From: UBA937 sp031549725
GTDB lineage: Bacteria; Spirochaetota; Spirochaetia; Treponematales; Breznakiellaceae
DNA length: 35,413 bases
NCBI GenBank assembly: GCA_031549725.1
Contig: JAVBPH010000085.1
Coordinates: forward strand, 1 to 35,413
Direction: 5' to 3'
Made by a program: the position numbers and the translations under genes. Shown here piece by piece: positions 1-7,832 of this stretch; position 1 is the first letter of the stretch, and the number at the start of each line of letters is the position of its first letter. A model generated the notes under the pieces. It ran no database searches. It was not told the origin of the DNA and saw only the letters and a list, made by a program, of their open reading frames with translations.

Positions 1-278
1 TCGGGTCAGATTTTTTTTTTGTCTGCTTTTGGCGGGAAATGCGGGTTGTGGTTACTCCGCGTGGCCGGCCACCCTCTGGTGGGGGACACCGCGACTGAAA
101 AAATGGAGCCCCCGTATGCCCTGGTACCCCGTTTTTTTCCGGTTTAGCCGGCGTAATTGCCTCACATGATATTCCGGGGCAGGCAGGTCCCGCCCGCCGG
201 CGCTTTTGTACTTCCCCCTATAACCCCGCTTACAGCACAAAAAGTACCCATTTCTTCATTTCCTTCCTGCTTTGGAAT
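1..278. other. Left-end region with no recognisable gene
   Basis: I find no convincing gene here. A 62-codon open frame on the minus strand (52-240) has no ribosome binding site, starts with a non-ATG codon and encodes a basic, low-complexity product that I do not recognise. A 12-nt perfect palindrome (GTGGCCGGCCAC, 61-72) and an 11-nt T tract near position 12 are the only structures visible. The stretch could be the end of a repeat or a decayed gene that begins outside the window. Confidence 0.4.
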
Positions 279-350
279 AATCAACATACCCCGCCCCAAA
301 GCCTCGCACCCGGGAGCGTGCGGAAGGTGTTAAACCCACCTGCGAATAAA
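279..350 (+). repeat. Family A repeat, copy A1 (internally deleted)
   Basis: This is a shortened copy of the dispersed repeat found in full at 6953, 22352 and 26338. It keeps the left tip (ATCAACAT), jumps directly to the CGCCCC segment, and then has the hairpin block GCCTCGCAC..GAGCGTGC and the right end TTAAACCCACCTGCGAATAAA-like sequence. The central GTTGGTTCTGTAAGG core and the left arm of the closing stem are missing, so this copy cannot form the full fold. It lies 74 nt upstream of the beta-helix lipoprotein gene. Confidence 0.75.
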
Positions 351-424
351 AAGTAAATAGAATCGTACTGTGCCGGGTTTTTTATCATTGTTTTTGTGAT
401 ATATTATCTAATATGAGGTAAAGT

Positions 425-3151
425 ATGTATCATTTTCTTTTATCTTTATTTTATAGTAATGAAGATAGCCGCAGAAAGAAAAGGATATACAGGCCAGGCT
501 TTTCGGTCTTATTTTTCATCCTATTGGGTTTTGTATCAATGTTATTTACGGGCTGTCAATTTTTTAATTCATCAGTACCGGAGTATATTAATAAGTATGC
601 CAATGAGGCGGGACTGCATAAAGTTGAATTCAGCGGAAGCAGCGATGTTAAAAGTACCGGGATGGCGGATCACATTATCCTTCCCGGCGCTGCGGAGAGT
701 GTCCTGGTGTTTTCCATGTGGAACCCCAAAAAAATCAATTTGGATATAAAAATATATAAATATAATTTTCCCGATGCCCGCTGGGACACCGAACCTCTGC
801 TGAGTTTGGATGCGTCCCCCCGCAGCGATGGTGATGGTACCTATACCCTGGAATATAATTATTCCGCCGCTCCCGACAAGTTTTACCTGGGTATTAAAGA
901 TGCCAATATTAAGGAAAAATACCTATTCCGGGCTGAAATAAGCGAAAGGGGCGGGGCAAATAGGAATTTTGGATCCATGGATACGCCATTAATCCATTGT
1001 AATATTAAACCCGTCACCCCGACAATTTCTCCTGTTCCTGTTGCGTTTATTGACGGCGAAGGACTGGTTGCTTCCTGGACTGTTGATGATTGTAAGAACC
1101 TGGATGATTATAAAAATGTTACCTCAATGCAAATTAATTTCAGGCAAATCCGCAGTGGTACTATTCCCCGTTCGGCTTATACCAGGACCTACATCCGTAA
1201 CAATACAGTATGGGAAGCAACCAATGGCAACCCCGGTGTTTTGGATTTTTTTGGCAAGAACGAGGGCGGAACCTTCCAGGCTAAAATGCCTGTTGCAACT
1301 GAAAATTCCAATTTCTCCCATTTGGAGACAGCCGTACCCTGCGCCCAGTTTCAGATCATTCTTTTTAATGAGCTGGGTCAAGCCAGTGACCCAGCCTGCA
1401 CCCCGGGATATGATGATGAAGATTTATCCACGGTATATGTTGGGGGGCCCGGCGCCGCCGACACTAATAACGGGTTTTACAGCAACCTGCCGCTTGCCAC
1501 TATAGAAAAGGCGCTGGAATATATCGTGGGCATGGAAAATCCCAAGATAGTGTTGATGGGGGATCTGAATAAGGGAAATTCATCGGATAAATCATCGGTC
1601 AACCCTAATAACATTGATACTGACAGTTTTGAATCGATAAAAGGATTTTCAGGACCAAAACTCACCATCCTCGGGAATGGCAAAATGATTGATGCATCCG
1701 CTACAAACCTTCGCGGCTTTTATATTGAGTACGATGGGGTCCTGACCATAGAAGGACTGACCATTAAAAATGGAAATATCACCGGGAAGAACGGCGGCGG
1801 TATTTACTACGAAGGGACCGGCGAACTTATCCTGGGAAACGGTGTAAACATTCTTGACAATACCGCCGGGGACAGCGGCGGCGGTATATATATTGACGGC
1901 GGCGGAACCTGCCGGATAAACGATGGGACGGTAATTGCTAAAAATACAGCCTACGGAACCGGTAACGACAGCGGCGGCGGCGGTATATACCTCAAATCAG
2001 GCACCCTGCGGATAAGCGGCGGGACAATAGGAGACACCGGAGGCGTTGGCAATACGGCTTCCAGACAGGGCGGCGGAATCCATGTTAACGGAGACCGCGC
2101 CGTATTTGAAATGATCCGTGGTGATATCGTATGGAATAAGACTACCGGCAGCGTATCAGGCGACGGGGGCGGGGTTTTTGTGGGCAGGGGCATTTTTAAT
2201 ATGTCTGGCGGTTATATAAAGTCCAATACCGCTGAAATCAGCGGCGGCGGTGTCTATGTCAGGGACTACGGCCTTTTTTACATATCCGGCGGTTCCATAA
2301 TAAATAATGAAGCTAAGTCTGTAACCTTCGGCGGCGGCGGGGTTGCCGTAGCCGACGGGAAAGAGATTAGCCCCCAATCAGGTTATGGCGCCCGGTTTGT
2401 CATGACCGGCGGAGAGATACGTTACAATACGGCTTCCGATACCAATACCAACAACAACGGCGGCGGCGGGGGTGTTCTTGTATATGCCAAAATTGACACC
2501 CGGACTAATTTTGAAATGAGCGGCGGGACAATATCAGACAACTGGACCGCCGGCAGCAGACACGGCGGCGGCGTATATATAGCAGGTTATGGCACCGGTA
2601 TTGCAAACATGGTTTTGAGCGGAAATGCGGTTATTGAAAATAACGGGAAAGATTCCAGTACCATCACCACCAGCCTGGGCGGGGGAATTTCCATTACAAA
2701 CAACGGAATACTAACCATGAAGGGCGGAACTATAAAATCCAATAATGTCAAAGATAATGGCGGCGGCGTGTATGTAGATGGGGGAACTTTTACCATGGAA
2801 GGAGGGACTATAAGCTCCAACAGCGCCGGACAAGAGGGCGGCGGTGTTTATGTAAAAGATGACGGTACCAATTCCTTTACCATGAGAGGAAAAGCAAGGG
2901 TTGATACAAATAATGTTATATACCTTCGTAAATATCTGGGAATAGTTAGAGCTATAACAGTTGGAAGTTTTACTCCAGGATCAGATTTCATTGCAAAGAT
3001 TAAACCCGAAAGTCCTTCTACGGCGGGGGATACTGTAATTAATACTTCATCCCTTCCGGACGGCAAAATGACCGAAGCCCTGAAGAACAGGTTTGAACTG
3101 GATGCTCCCGGTTACACCCTTGGCCTGGACGGAAAGCTGCAGAACCAATAG
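425..3151 (+). CDS. Right-handed beta-helix (Pmp-like) surface lipoprotein
   Basis: This encodes a 908-residue predicted lipoprotein. A basic N-region and hydrophobic stretch (about residues 20-43) end in LFTGC, a relaxed spirochaetal lipobox with Cys44. Residues about 45-330 form an extracellular region I do not recognise. From about residue 340 to 840 there are roughly a dozen repeats of the type GGGV/IYV..G.F.M.GG.I..N.A, typical of right-handed beta-helix and chlamydial Pmp-like proteins (GG and N-rich turns). The likely role is surface display or adhesion to host or polysaccharide; enzymatic activity is not supported, since no pectate lyase catalytic residues are evident. The ribosome binding site is weak (GAGGT, about 8 nt upstream). 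The signal peptide has an unusually long N-region, so a start further downstream is possible. Runs of GGC/CGG triplets encode the glycine turns. Confidence 0.85.
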   Translation: MYHFLLSLFYSNEDSRRKKRIYRPGFSVLFFILLGFVSMLFTGCQFFNSSVPEYINKYANEAGLHKVEFSGSSDVKSTGMADHIILPGAAESVLVFSMWNPKKINLDIKIYKYNFPDARWDTEPLLSLDASPRSDGDGTYTLEYNYSAAPDKFYLGIKDANIKEKYLFRAEISERGGANRNFGSMDTPLIHCNIKPVTPTISPVPVAFIDGEGLVASWTVDDCKNLDDYKNVTSMQINFRQIRSGTIPRSAYTRTYIRNNTVWEATNGNPGVLDFFGKNEGGTFQAKMPVATENSNFSHLETAVPCAQFQIILFNELGQASDPACTPGYDDEDLSTVYVGGPGAADTNNGFYSNLPLATIEKALEYIVGMENPKIVLMGDLNKGNSSDKSSVNPNNIDTDSFESIKGFSGPKLTILGNGKMIDASATNLRGFYIEYDGVLTIEGLTIKNGNITGKNGGGIYYEGTGELILGNGVNILDNTAGDSGGGIYIDGGGTCRINDGTVIAKNTAYGTGNDSGGGGIYLKSGTLRISGGTIGDTGGVGNTASRQGGGIHVNGDRAVFEMIRGDIVWNKTTGSVSGDGGGVFVGRGIFNMSGGYIKSNTAEISGGGVYVRDYGLFYISGGSIINNEAKSVTFGGGGVAVADGKEISPQSGYGARFVMTGGEIRYNTASDTNTNNNGGGGGVLVYAKIDTRTNFEMSGGTISDNWTAGSRHGGGVYIAGYGTGIANMVLSGNAVIENNGKDSSTITTSLGGGISITNNGILTMKGGTIKSNNVKDNGGGVYVDGGTFTMEGGTISSNSAGQEGGGVYVKDDGTNSFTMRGKARVDTNNVIYLRKYLGIVRAITVGSFTPGSDFIAKIKPESPSTAGDTVINTSSLPDGKMTEALKNRFELDAPGYTLGLDGKLQNQ

Positions 3152-3275
3152 CATGGATGCCGGCGGGATCACCGGTTTACGCTGCCGGGATTACCAGGTG
3201 CGGAGGAAACGTAAAAACACCGGAACCATTACAGCGGCAGCCCCGGGGGATAAAGCAATCCAGGCTTCCGGATAA

Positions 3276-3395
3276 TACTGGACTTCATCGCAGTACGCGG
3301 GCAGCAGCGTGCGGCATCGGTTCTTCCGCAATGGTTTTCCGTACACCGGCACCAGAGGCCCCGGACATTCCGTCCGCGCCATCCGGGCTTTTTAA
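3276..3395 (+). pseudogene. C-terminal remnant of a DUF1566/Fib_succ_major-type lipoprotein
   Basis: In the frame from 3276 the DNA reads YWTSSQYAGSSVRHRF, followed by a Gly-rich stretch and the ending SVRAIRAF before TAA at 3393-3395. This is the characteristic C-terminus of the DUF1566 / Fibrobacter-paralogous (FISUMP) family, and the intact neighbour at 3651-4277 ends in the same RAIRAF. The codon just before the fragment (3273-3275) is TAA in this frame, and no matching N-terminal domain or start can be found between 3152 and 3275. The sequence is therefore best read as the decayed tail of a paralogue, probably left after duplication or recombination with the downstream gene. An 81-codon open frame that overlaps it in another phase is not considered real. 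Confidence 0.7.
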
Positions 3396-3443
3396 ACCCT
3401 AAATCCCTCAGCTATTGGGGGGCAAAACCACCCGGGGTTTAAA
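3391..3443 (+). terminator. Possible hairpin after the DUF1566 remnant
   Basis: TTTAAACCC (3391-3399) is exactly complementary to GGGTTTAAA (3435-3443). The loop is 35 nt and is followed by A-rich rather than T-rich sequence, so this is at best a weak terminator. The rest of 3444-3637 shows no gene or clear promoter. Confidence 0.3.
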
Positions 3444-3650
3444 AAAGGTTCCGTTGTCCGGAAGTCCGGATTAATGTCCCGGGGCGGTTTATCCTGCTTT
3501 ATTCAACCCTGAAGGGTAAAATAATAGCCGTTAGTGGTAACAGCTTTGGAGTGAATTACATAAGACGGACAACAACCGGGGGTGCAGCTATGAGAAAAAA
3601 ACAATAGCTGTACTCGTAGCATAGAAGAAATGCTGTAAAAGGAGCATGCC

Positions 3651-4277
3651 ATGAAGAAAAAATGCAAAGGATTTCCCGCAGTTTTCGTTATAATTGTCCT
3701 GGCAATGGTGTTATTTGCCTGCGATAACGGTACAACGCCGTCTGAACCCTACAATTACAATATAGGTGATACCGGCCCCGCCGGGGGGATTATCTTTTAC
3801 GTAAGCGAAACAGGCTTTACCGTGGAGGGCAAAGGAACTTGCCACTACCTTGAAGCCGTACCGGATAATCAGAAAACATTTACCTGGTGGGGAGATGAGG
3901 GCACGCTGGTGGATGAGATAACAACATTTGCAGAATCTATAAATGAAGAAGCAAGTTGGATAGGGAATGGAAGAAAAGATACGCTGTTGATAGTAGAGCA
4001 TATGGAAAGGAAAGGCATTACAGGAACCGCTGCGCAGTTTTGCGATGCATTGAATACCGGGGGAAAAGACGACTGGTACCTGCCCAGCCTTGGAGAATTG
4101 AATGAGATGTATAAACAAATGGTATTCTTACCGGAAATGTTTGATGGTTATTTCTTGTCCTCTTCGCAGAGCGATGCCGAATATGTATGGGAGAAGTTTT
4201 TCGACGGCAGTAGCGGCGACCTCTTCTTGGTCGAAAAGGACAATGCTGACGATGTGCGGGCCATCCGGGCCTTTTAA
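3651..4277 (+). CDS. DUF1566-family lipoprotein
   Basis: A 208-residue predicted lipoprotein. The signal peptide (residues 1-23) ends in LFAC, with the lipidated Cys at residue 24. The mature part starts with the motif DTGPAGGIIFYVS, which is common in Treponema lipoproteins. A DWYLPSLGELNEMY motif (about residues 145-158), a degenerate SSSQS motif and a terminal VRAIRAF follow; these are the hallmarks of the DUF1566/Fib_succ_major fold. The function is unknown; a role in cell-envelope or carbohydrate contact is only a guess. The start is supported by AAAGGAG 7-13 nt upstream. The family is usually multicopy in these spirochaetes, consistent with the decayed paralogue just upstream. A palindromic repeat follows 11 nt after the stop. 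Confidence 0.85.
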   Translation: MKKKCKGFPAVFVIIVLAMVLFACDNGTTPSEPYNYNIGDTGPAGGIIFYVSETGFTVEGKGTCHYLEAVPDNQKTFTWWGDEGTLVDEITTFAESINEEASWIGNGRKDTLLIVEHMERKGITGTAAQFCDALNTGGKDDWYLPSLGELNEMYKQMVFLPEMFDGYFLSSSQSDAEYVWEKFFDGSSGDLFLVEKDNADDVRAIRAF

Positions 4278-4288
4278 CCGCTAAGTAG

Positions 4289-4333
4289 CCGCTGATTGGT
4301 CGCATATTGCGACCGGTTTAATCAGCGGTTCCT
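4289..4333. repeat. Palindromic repeat R, copy 1 (possible terminator)
   Basis: A nested inverted repeat: outer arms CCGCTGATT and AATCAGCGG enclose GGTCGCA-TAT-TGCGACC. The same element occurs in opposite orientation at 34338-34381, with only two substitutions over about 41 nt. In both places it lies at or just after a stop codon. It would fold as a strong hairpin in RNA, but no T tract follows, so termination is uncertain. Confidence 0.7.
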
Positions 4334-4371
4334 TAAACTATTTCATTTCCCGGTCATGATAATTCGTCCCG

Positions 4372-4400
4372 TTGACAACAATCAAATGTTTAATTATACT
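4372..4400 (+). promoter_or_regulatory. Sigma70-type promoter of the XRE-leuCD operon
   Basis: TTGACA (4372-4377) and TATACT (4395-4400) are separated by exactly 17 bp. The regulator's ATG is 31 nt downstream of the -10 box. This is the best match to consensus in the left half of the window. Confidence 0.8.
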
Positions 4401-4431
4401 ACAGCTAATACAGTTTTACTAAAGGCGGTTT

Positions 4432-5004
4432 ATGCGGTACTGGTTTGGAGAAAAAATCCGGGCTGTCCGGGAACGGAAGGGACTTACCCTGCGGGAAGTG
4501 GCGGAGAAGGCCGGGGTCAGTGAAAGTCTGGTTTCCCAGATTGAACGGAACCGGGTTTCGCCGGCGATTGATACCCTCCTCTCTCTGGCGGACGTCCTGG
4601 ATTTGGACCTGGAATACCTGTTCGCCGATTACAGGCGGGACCGGCTGGTAAGGATTACCCGGAGCAGCGAAAGGGAAACCTTCACCCGGCCGGGGGTTCT
4701 CTATGAACGGCTGGCCCAGTTGGAGGGATCCAAAAACCAGGATGGTATTGAAGCATATTATATCACCATTAATCCGGGGGAGCAGAATAAAAGCAGGGAA
4801 TACGGCCATCCCGGATGGGAATTGGGCATTGTGGTGGAAGGTAAGGCGGAACTGACCGTGGGCAATCAGACCTATGAACTTGTTCCCGGTGATTCGGTCA
4901 GCTTCCGGTCCGATGCGCCCCATATTCTTTCCAATTCCGGAAAAAATCCGCTGAAAGTATTATGGGTTATCACCCCTCCGAAAGGGGAGATAGGCAATTA
5001 TTAA
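4432..5004 (+). CDS. XRE-family transcriptional regulator with C-terminal cupin domain
   Basis: The protein has 190 residues. Residues about 5-60 form a Cro/C1-type helix-turn-helix: RERKGLTLREVAEKAGVS, then ESLVSQIERNRVSPAIDTLL. A linker leads to a cupin_2 barrel (about residues 105-180) with the segments GWELGIVVEGKAELTVG and YELVPGDSVSFRSDAPHI. This architecture is typical of small-molecule-sensing regulators of amino-acid, polyamine or antibiotic genes; the cupin presumably binds the effector. AAAGGCGG precedes the ATG and a strong promoter lies 31 nt upstream. The next gene begins 36 nt after the stop with no terminator between, so it is cotranscribed with the leuCD-like pair and probably regulates it and itself. 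The effector cannot be deduced. Confidence 0.9.
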   Translation: MRYWFGEKIRAVRERKGLTLREVAEKAGVSESLVSQIERNRVSPAIDTLLSLADVLDLDLEYLFADYRRDRLVRITRSSERETFTRPGVLYERLAQLEGSKNQDGIEAYYITINPGEQNKSREYGHPGWELGIVVEGKAELTVGNQTYELVPGDSVSFRSDAPHILSNSGKNPLKVLWVITPPKGEIGNY

Positions 5005-5039
5005 GCCGTAGGTACCGGTTTTTAAGAACGGAGGATGTT

Positions 5040-6332
5040 ATGGGAAAAACCCTGGCGGAAAAAATATTCGATAGTCACCTGGTGGACCACCCCTTTGAGG
5101 AAACATGGGTCCTGAAGCTGGATGCTGTCTTTTGTCATGAAATTACCACCCCCATCGCTGTCAATGATCTTGTGGCCAAAGGAATGGACCGGGTTTTTGA
5201 TGCAAAAAAAATTAAGGCGGTCATTGACCATGTAACCCCGGCGAAGGATTCCAAAACAGCAGAGCAGGGAAAGATCCTCAGGGAGTGGGCCCGGCGGCAG
5301 GGGATAAAGGATTTTTTTGATATCGGGCGGAACGGCGTGTGCCACGCAATTTTCCCGGAAAAGGGTTTTGTCAGGCCGGGGTATACGATTATTATGGGGG
5401 ACAGCCATACCTGTACCCATGGGGCCTTCGGGGCTTTTGCCGCGGGGGTGGGAACCACCGATCTGGAAGTGGGTATCCTCAAAGGTGTTTGTGCATTCAG
5501 TAAACCCCACACTATCCGTATAAACCTTACGGGAAATCTTAAAAACGGAGTATCCCCCAAGGATGTGATTCTTTCGGTTATTGGAAAACTGGGTGTTTCC
5601 GGCGCCTCCGACAGGGTTATTGAATTCCGGGGCCCGGTGATCGAAACCATGGGCATGGAAGGCCGGATGACCATCTGCAACATGGCCATAGAAGCCGGAG
5701 GGACCTGCGGCGTCTGTATGCCCGATGAGGTCACCCTGGAATACCTCTGGCCCTGCATCGGTCCCGGCGGTGATAACACTTATACCGATAAAAAGTCCGC
5801 CCTGGAGGATTTTAAAACCTGGTGGAGCGACGACGATGCGGAATACGATAAGGTCATTACCATCGACTGCGGCGATCTGGAACCCTCGGCTACCATTGGT
5901 TATAAACCTGATCAAATCAGGAGCATCGCGGAGCTCAAGGGAACAAGGGTGGATCAGGTGTACATCGGGTCCTGTACCAACGGGCGGATCGAGGACCTTC
6001 GGGCGGCCGCGGAAGTCCTGAAGGGCCGGAAGGTTTCCCCCCATGTCAGGGCGATTGTGTCTCCCGCAACACCATCGGTGTACAGCCAGGCCCTGGAGGA
6101 AGGGCTTATTCGCATTTTTATGGACGCCGGATTCTGTGTCACCAACCCGACCTGCGGCGCGTGCCTGGGCATGTCCAACGGGGTCCTGGCGGAGGGCGAA
6201 GTCTGCGCTTCCACCACCAATAGGAATTTCTACGGCCGTATGGGCAAGGGCGGGATGGTCCATCTTATGAGTCCGGCCTCGGCAGCGGCCAGCGCCGTTG
6301 CCGGAACAATTGCTAATCCCCGGGATTTATAA
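5040..6332 (+). CDS. leuC: 3-isopropylmalate dehydratase/homoaconitase-family large subunit
   Basis: This is a 430-residue aconitase-superfamily protein of the short, two-subunit (archaeal-type LeuC/HacA) class. Visible family motifs are MGDSHTCTHGAFGAFAAGVGTTD, split here as MGDSHTCTHGAF and GVGTTDLEV, then GSCTNGR and NPTCGACLG; the Cys of the last two motifs plus one upstream would ligate the 4Fe-4S cluster. It would catalyse stereospecific isomerisation or hydration of a 2-hydroxy di- or tricarboxylate with the small subunit encoded next. The start at 5040 is chosen because AACGGAGG lies just upstream; the frame stays open further upstream, but that would overlap the regulator. No leuA or leuB is nearby, so the true substrate (isopropylmalate, homocitrate, citramalate or a dimethylmalate-like acid) is open. 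Confidence 0.88.
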   Translation: MGKTLAEKIFDSHLVDHPFEETWVLKLDAVFCHEITTPIAVNDLVAKGMDRVFDAKKIKAVIDHVTPAKDSKTAEQGKILREWARRQGIKDFFDIGRNGVCHAIFPEKGFVRPGYTIIMGDSHTCTHGAFGAFAAGVGTTDLEVGILKGVCAFSKPHTIRINLTGNLKNGVSPKDVILSVIGKLGVSGASDRVIEFRGPVIETMGMEGRMTICNMAIEAGGTCGVCMPDEVTLEYLWPCIGPGGDNTYTDKKSALEDFKTWWSDDDAEYDKVITIDCGDLEPSATIGYKPDQIRSIAELKGTRVDQVYIGSCTNGRIEDLRAAAEVLKGRKVSPHVRAIVSPATPSVYSQALEEGLIRIFMDAGFCVTNPTCGACLGMSNGVLAEGEVCASTTNRNFYGRMGKGGMVHLMSPASAAASAVAGTIANPRDL

Positions 6333-6353
6333 ATCCCATCCATGGAGAATCGT

Positions 6354-6878
6354 ATGAAACAGTTTGGCGGAAATATTTTATTCCTGGACAAGGACGATAT
6401 CAACACCGATGAAATTATCCCCGCAAAATACCTGACGGAAAATTCCCGGGGAGCATTAAAACCCTATTGCCTGGAGGATTTACACCTTGAAGGATTCAAC
6501 CCCAAAAGGGACATTGAAGGGAAAGGGGCTATTGTAACCAGGACAAACTTTGGCTGCGGCAGTTCCCGGGAACATGCCCCCTGGGTACTGGAAGTGAACG
6601 GCATCAACATTGTCATAGCGGAAAGCTTTGCCCGGATTTTCCGGCAGAATATGTTCAACTGCGGAATGATCGCTGCGGAACTTCCCGCTGAAGTGATAGA
6701 TTCTCTTTTTAAGGATTTTGCAGGAAAACCTGCAGGCCTTTCGGTGGATCTGGAAAAAAATATTTTTTATATCAAGGCCGGCAGCCTGGAAAAGCAAATT
6801 CCCTTTGTATTGAAGGAATTTGAAAAAGCCCTGGTCCGGGCCGGGGGCTGGGTTGAATATGCCGCGGAACATTATTAA
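6354..6878 (+). CDS. leuD: 3-isopropylmalate dehydratase/homoaconitase-family small subunit
   Basis: This is a 174-residue swivel-domain partner of the preceding large subunit. It carries DKDDINTDEIIPAKYL near the N-terminus and the hallmark NFGCGSSREHAPW at about residues 63-75, followed by the AESFARIFRQNMFNCG segment. The start at 6354 is preferred over 6342 because GGAG sits 6 nt upstream of 6354, whereas 6342 has no ribosome binding site. The gap to the large subunit is only 21 nt, consistent with stoichiometric expression. The substrate-recognition loop after the DEIIP motif reads YLTE rather than the YLRT or YLVY types I recall from characterised archaeal homologues, so specificity should not be assumed. 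Confidence 0.88.
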   Translation: MKQFGGNILFLDKDDINTDEIIPAKYLTENSRGALKPYCLEDLHLEGFNPKRDIEGKGAIVTRTNFGCGSSREHAPWVLEVNGINIVIAESFARIFRQNMFNCGMIAAELPAEVIDSLFKDFAGKPAGLSVDLEKNIFYIKAGSLEKQIPFVLKEFEKALVRAGGWVEYAAEHY

Positions 6879-6952
6879 TATGAGCCCCGGGGAACCCCGG
6901 AAAATCCATCCGGATTCCCGGGAAAAATTTTCTGTTTTTATACTTCGGGAGA

Positions 6953-7113
6953 AATCAACAACCCCGCCGCAAGCAGGGTATGTTGGTTCTGTAAGGTATG
7001 GATGTTATGTGGGTGTAATACCCATACAATTTTCATTTACAGGATTTTAAGAACGCCCCAGAGCCTCGCACGCGGGAGCGTGCAGAAGGGTATTAAACCC
7101 ACTTGCGAATAAA
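6953..7113 (+). repeat. Family A repeat, copy A2
   Basis: This copy contains the core TTGGTTCTGTAAGG, left stem arm GTGGGTGTAATAC (7009-7021), inner hairpin GCACGC-GGGA-GCGTGC (7068-7083) and right stem arm GTATTAAACCCAC (7090-7102). The arms pair over 13 positions with one mismatch. An additional hairpin at the left tip (ACCCCGC..GCAGGGT) takes the place of the terminal inverted copy seen in A5 and A6. It fills most of the space between leuD and the thioesterase gene. Confidence 0.8.
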
Positions 7114-7148
7114 GGGAACTTCAAAAACAGAAGTTTTTAGAAGTTCCC
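7114..7148. terminator. Hairpin C1, terminator-like
   Basis: GGGAACTTC (7114-7122) pairs with GAAGTTCCC (7140-7148), and the inner AAAAAC pairs with GTTTTT, with one bulged A. It directly abuts repeat A2. A related stem (ACTTCTAAAAACT..AGTTTTTAGAAGT) occurs at 27096-27131, so this is a repeated element and not only a local terminator. Confidence 0.55.
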
Positions 7149-7257
7149 TGAAAAGTTTTTCCGTTTAACATCCCAGGTAAATCCCCGGAGATTAAACTTT
7201 GGGGATTTCCTGCATAAAATACTAAAGAAAAATTCAGTAAACCCTGATGGAGCATGT

Positions 7258-7653
7258 ATGTTTACCGCAACCGTAACCCCTAGCTTTGGCGATGTGGATG
7301 GCCTGGGCCATATCAACAATTGTGTTCTGGCCCGCTGGTTTGAATTAGGCCGGAACCCGGTTTTCAGATTTTTTGAACCTAACCTGAACATTTCCCATTC
7401 CGTATGGCCCCTGATCATGGCCCATACGGAATATGATTTCACCGACGAACTTTTCTATCAGTACGATGTGGAAATCCGGACCTGGATCGAAAAAATAGGG
7501 ACAAAATCATTCACCACCTATCATGAAGCCTGGCAGGATGGCCGGCTCTGTGTTAAAGGCAAGGCCGTGGTGGTTCACTATGATTTTAATAAAAAAGTCA
7601 CCACCCCTATCCCGGAGGATAAAAAGAAAGCCCTGGCGGAACATCTGCGGTAA
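7258..7653 (+). CDS. Hotdog-fold acyl-CoA thioesterase (YbgC/4-HBT family)
   Basis: This is a 131-residue single hotdog domain, the usual length for the family. The N-terminal motif SFGDVDGLGHINN matches the 4-hydroxybenzoyl-CoA thioesterase signature (D-x-D-x2-GH-x-N), where the first Asp is catalytic. The strand VEIRTWIEKIGTKSFTTYHE continues the fold. The likely reaction is hydrolysis of a short- or aromatic acyl-CoA in the cytoplasm; the natural substrate is unknown. The upstream spacing gives a modest ribosome binding site (GGAG about 7 nt before the ATG). It appears monocistronic between repeats A2 and B3. Confidence 0.88.
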   Translation: MFTATVTPSFGDVDGLGHINNCVLARWFELGRNPVFRFFEPNLNISHSVWPLIMAHTEYDFTDELFYQYDVEIRTWIEKIGTKSFTTYHEAWQDGRLCVKGKAVVVHYDFNKKVTTPIPEDKKKALAEHLR

Positions 7654-7680
7654 TTGAACCGGTTTCAGTACTGATACCCC

Positions 7681-7735
7681 TTCGGGAGCCCCAGGGCCCG
7701 GATATTCCCGGTGGTTGAGGTTCTCGAAACCACCT
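7681..7735. repeat. Family B repeat, single partial unit B3
   Basis: TCGGGAGCCCCAGGGCCCGG followed by GGTGGTTGAGG-TTCTCGAAACCACC matches part of the units at 29819-30160. The GGTGGTT..AACCACC arms form a 7-bp hairpin. It stands between the thioesterase and SH3 lipoprotein genes. Confidence 0.6.
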
Positions 7736-7832
7736 ATAACAAAAGGGCATTTTCTTCTAAAAACGGCTCAAATAAAAAGTTTCAGCAAAAATTGTCTAGC
7801 CTTAAAAGGCCAAATTCCTGTATGGTACTATT

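Noticed and set aside
52..240. 62-codon minus-strand ORF at the left edge
   Set aside because: Non-ATG start, no ribosome binding site and a low-complexity basic product; not supported as a gene.
5022..6263. A 413-codon open frame on the minus strand
   Set aside because: It lies opposite leuC, whose motifs are unmistakable; the antisense frame is open only because of codon bias in GC-rich sequence and has no recognisable protein features.
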